NCBI GenBank assembly: GCA_030667765.1
Contig: DAOUVF010000014.1
Coordinates: forward strand, 1-17,154
DNA: 17,154 nt
Direction: 5' to 3'
From: Bacteroides sp.
Lineage (GTDB): Bacteria > Bacteroidota > Bacteroidia > Bacteroidales > SM23-62
The notes under the pieces were generated by a model. That model had not been told where the DNA came from. It did no database searches and saw only the letters and a list, made by a program, of their open reading frames with translations. The position numbers and the translations under genes are program-made. Positions 15,810 to 17,154 of the stretch are shown here, in pieces (position 1 is the stretch's first letter; every line of letters begins with the position of its first letter).

Positions 15810-16562
15810 ATGTTATCAATAAAAGACCTTAAAGTAAGTGTAGCAAACAAGGAGATCCTCTCGGGGATCAATCTTGAAGTGAGAACCGGAGAGGTACATG
15901 CCATTATGGGGCCCAATGGTTCAGGGAAAAGCACCCTGGCAACTGCCATCGCTGGACGGGATACCATAGATATCACACATGGTTCCATTAAATACCAGGG
16001 CGAAAATCTCCTGGAAATGGACCCGGAGGAAAGGGCCAAAAAGGGCATCTTTCTCGGTTTCCAGTACCCGGTTGAGATCCCAGGTGTCAGCATGGTTAGT
16101 TTTATGAAAACTGCCGTCAATGAACACCGCTTGTATAACGGCCAGGAACCGCTTTCTGCCGGTGATTTCCTGAAGTATATGCGGGAAAAGAAAGAACTGG
16201 TTGAATTTGACTCCCAGCTGACGAACCGTTCGGTAAACGAAGGCTTTTCAGGGGGAGAAAAGAAGAAAAACGAGATTTTCCAGATGGCCCTGCTTGAACC
16301 CAAACTGGCCATTCTGGATGAGACCGACAGCGGACTGGATATCGATGCTCTGAAAATCGTGGCCAGGGGTGTCAATACCCTGAAGAACAAAGATAATGCA
16401 ACCATAGTCATCACCCATTACCAGAGATTGCTTGATTATATCATACCAGACTTTGTGCATGTCCTTTACAATGGCCGCATTGTCAAATCAAGTGGTAAAG
16501 AACTGGCCATGGAACTGGAAGAAAAGGGTTATGACTGGATCAAGGAGGAAGCCGGGAGATAG
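15810..16562 (+). CDS. sufC: Fe-S cluster assembly ATPase SufC
   Basis: This 250-residue ABC-type ATPase without membrane domains drives conformational change in the SufBC2D scaffold. Walker A is GPNGSGKST (34-42), the Q-loop Gln85 is in GFQYPVEIPG, the signature motif is FSGGEKKKNEI (146-156), and Walker B plus D-loop is LAILDETDSGLD (166-177). The switch His is His203 in ITHYQRLLDYI, a segment characteristic of SufC. The extended FSGGEKKKNEI form and the DETDSGLDIDAL segment distinguish SufC from transport ABC proteins. It lies 25 bp after sufB and 9 bp before sufD, so the three are surely one transcript. Confidence 0.98.
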   Translation: MLSIKDLKVSVANKEILSGINLEVRTGEVHAIMGPNGSGKSTLATAIAGRDTIDITHGSIKYQGENLLEMDPEERAKKGIFLGFQYPVEIPGVSMVSFMKTAVNEHRLYNGQEPLSAGDFLKYMREKKELVEFDSQLTNRSVNEGFSGGEKKKNEIFQMALLEPKLAILDETDSGLDIDALKIVARGVNTLKNKDNATIVITHYQRLLDYIIPDFVHVLYNGRIVKSSGKELAMELEEKGYDWIKEEAGR

Positions 16563-16571
16563 ATAAGAATC

Positions 16572-17154
16572 ATGAATATGAGCCAGGAATATATCGAATT
16601 GTTCAAAGCCAAGGAACAATTGCTTGAAAAGGCATCCCCTTCATTTGTAATGAACATCAGGGAGGAAGCCATACATGAGTTCGGACTGACAGGTTTGCCG
16701 GACAAGAAAGACGAGCTGTATAAATATTTCTCCCTGCAGAAGCTCTTTGATCCCGGCTATACGATGCAGCTGGAGCCAAGTAATGTTGATTTCAGTGTGG
16801 ATGATATTTTTAATTGCGATGTGCCGAACCTGCAGACCCGGCTGGAGATTATCCTGAACGGGTTCTACAAGGTTAATGGGACAGCACTGACCGAAATGGA
16901 TAACGGGATCATTATCGGGAGTTTCGCCGAGGCCCTCAGGAAATATCCTGAACTTGTCAGGGAACATTATTCAAAACATGCCGGGATCAAAAAGGACTCC
17001 CTGGTGGCTTTGAATACTGCCTTTGCCATCGATGGCCTGTTTATCTATGTGCCCAAAGGCCAGGTCATGGAAGATCCGGTACAGGTGGTACACCTCCCGA
17101 TGTCCGGGATCGATACCATGCTGCATTACAGGAACCTTTTCATCATGGAGGAAA
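16572..17154 (+). CDS. sufD: Fe-S cluster assembly protein SufD (N-terminal 194 residues, truncated by window end)
   Basis: The frame is open from ATG 16572 to the end of the window. The translation begins MNMSQEYIELFKAKEQLL and includes ITEF-like helical N-terminal sequence (EEAIHEFGLTGLPDKKDELYK), the segment ALNTAFAIDGLFIYVPKGQ typical of SufB/SufD proteins, and PVQVVHLPM. SufD pairs with SufB in the SufBC2D scaffold and is linked to iron entry in the E. coli system. A second in-frame ATG at 16578 could also be the start. Identity rests on these segments and on its place 9 bp after sufC; the C-terminal core and its conserved residues lie outside the window. A sufS gene is the usual next neighbour but cannot be seen. 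Confidence 0.93.
   Translation, partial: MNMSQEYIELFKAKEQLLEKASPSFVMNIREEAIHEFGLTGLPDKKDELYKYFSLQKLFDPGYTMQLEPSNVDFSVDDIFNCDVPNLQTRLEIILNGFYKVNGTALTEMDNGIIIGSFAEALRKYPELVREHYSKHAGIKKDSLVALNTAFAIDGLFIYVPKGQVMEDPVQVVHLPMSGIDTMLHYRNLFIMEE

Noticed and set aside
1..17154. CRISPR arrays, insertion sequences, att sites, tRNA/rRNA genes, defence or toxin-antitoxin modules
   Set aside because: No spaced direct repeats, transposase motifs, terminal inverted repeats, tRNA cloverleaf-like segments or rRNA were seen. The intergenic gaps are all under 160 bp and hold only the short sites listed.

Overview
The window reads as ordinary, conserved chromosome from a member of the Bacteroidota, most likely a Bacteroidia-like lineage. 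The evidence is a SprA gene (type IX secretion / gliding outer-membrane protein), an LpxC-FabZ fusion typical of the phylum, IF-2 and NusA of the Bacteroidota type, and promoters matching the phylum's -33 TTTG / -7 TAnnTTTG pattern. Coding density is high. I see no tRNA, rRNA, insertion sequence, prophage, CRISPR array or sign of horizontal transfer.

Layout: (1) 1-3625, plus strand: the 3' two-thirds or less of sprA, open at the window edge, then gcvH. (2) 3626-8510: a convergent gap, then the minus-strand operon rimP-nusA-infB (transcribed in that order), headed by a good Bacteroidota promoter and a perfect 10-bp stem-loop in the leader. (3) 8511-13148, plus strand: a SAMHD1-like HD phosphohydrolase, then the lipid A genes lpxD, lpxC-fabZ and lpxA, with lpxA overlapping lpxC-fabZ by 8 bp. 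(4) 13131-14195, minus strand: thiL, whose 3' end overlaps the 3' end of lpxA by 18 bp. (5) 14336-17154, plus strand: sufB-sufC-sufD, with sufD cut by the window end.

Functionally the window joins four housekeeping blocks. These are secretion of proteins across the outer membrane (sprA), translation initiation/transcription elongation/30S maturation (infB, nusA, rimP), the first committed steps of lipid A synthesis plus fatty-acid dehydration (lpxD, lpxC-fabZ, lpxA), and cofactor supply (gcvH lipoyl carrier, thiL thiamine diphosphate, sufBCD Fe-S assembly). lpxA, lpxC and lpxD catalyse steps 1, 2 and 3 of lipid A synthesis, and FabZ competes with LpxA for the same hydroxyacyl-ACP pool, so this cluster sets the balance between membrane phospholipid and lipopolysaccharide.

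I did not find a convincing undescribed system. The items most worth checking are small: the rimP leader hairpin with its promoter, a strong Shine-Dalgarno and Fur-like hexamers in front of sufB, a perfect palindrome just before thiL, repeated GKIDL motifs in the IF-2 linker, and the unassigned role of the HD hydrolase next to the lipid A genes.
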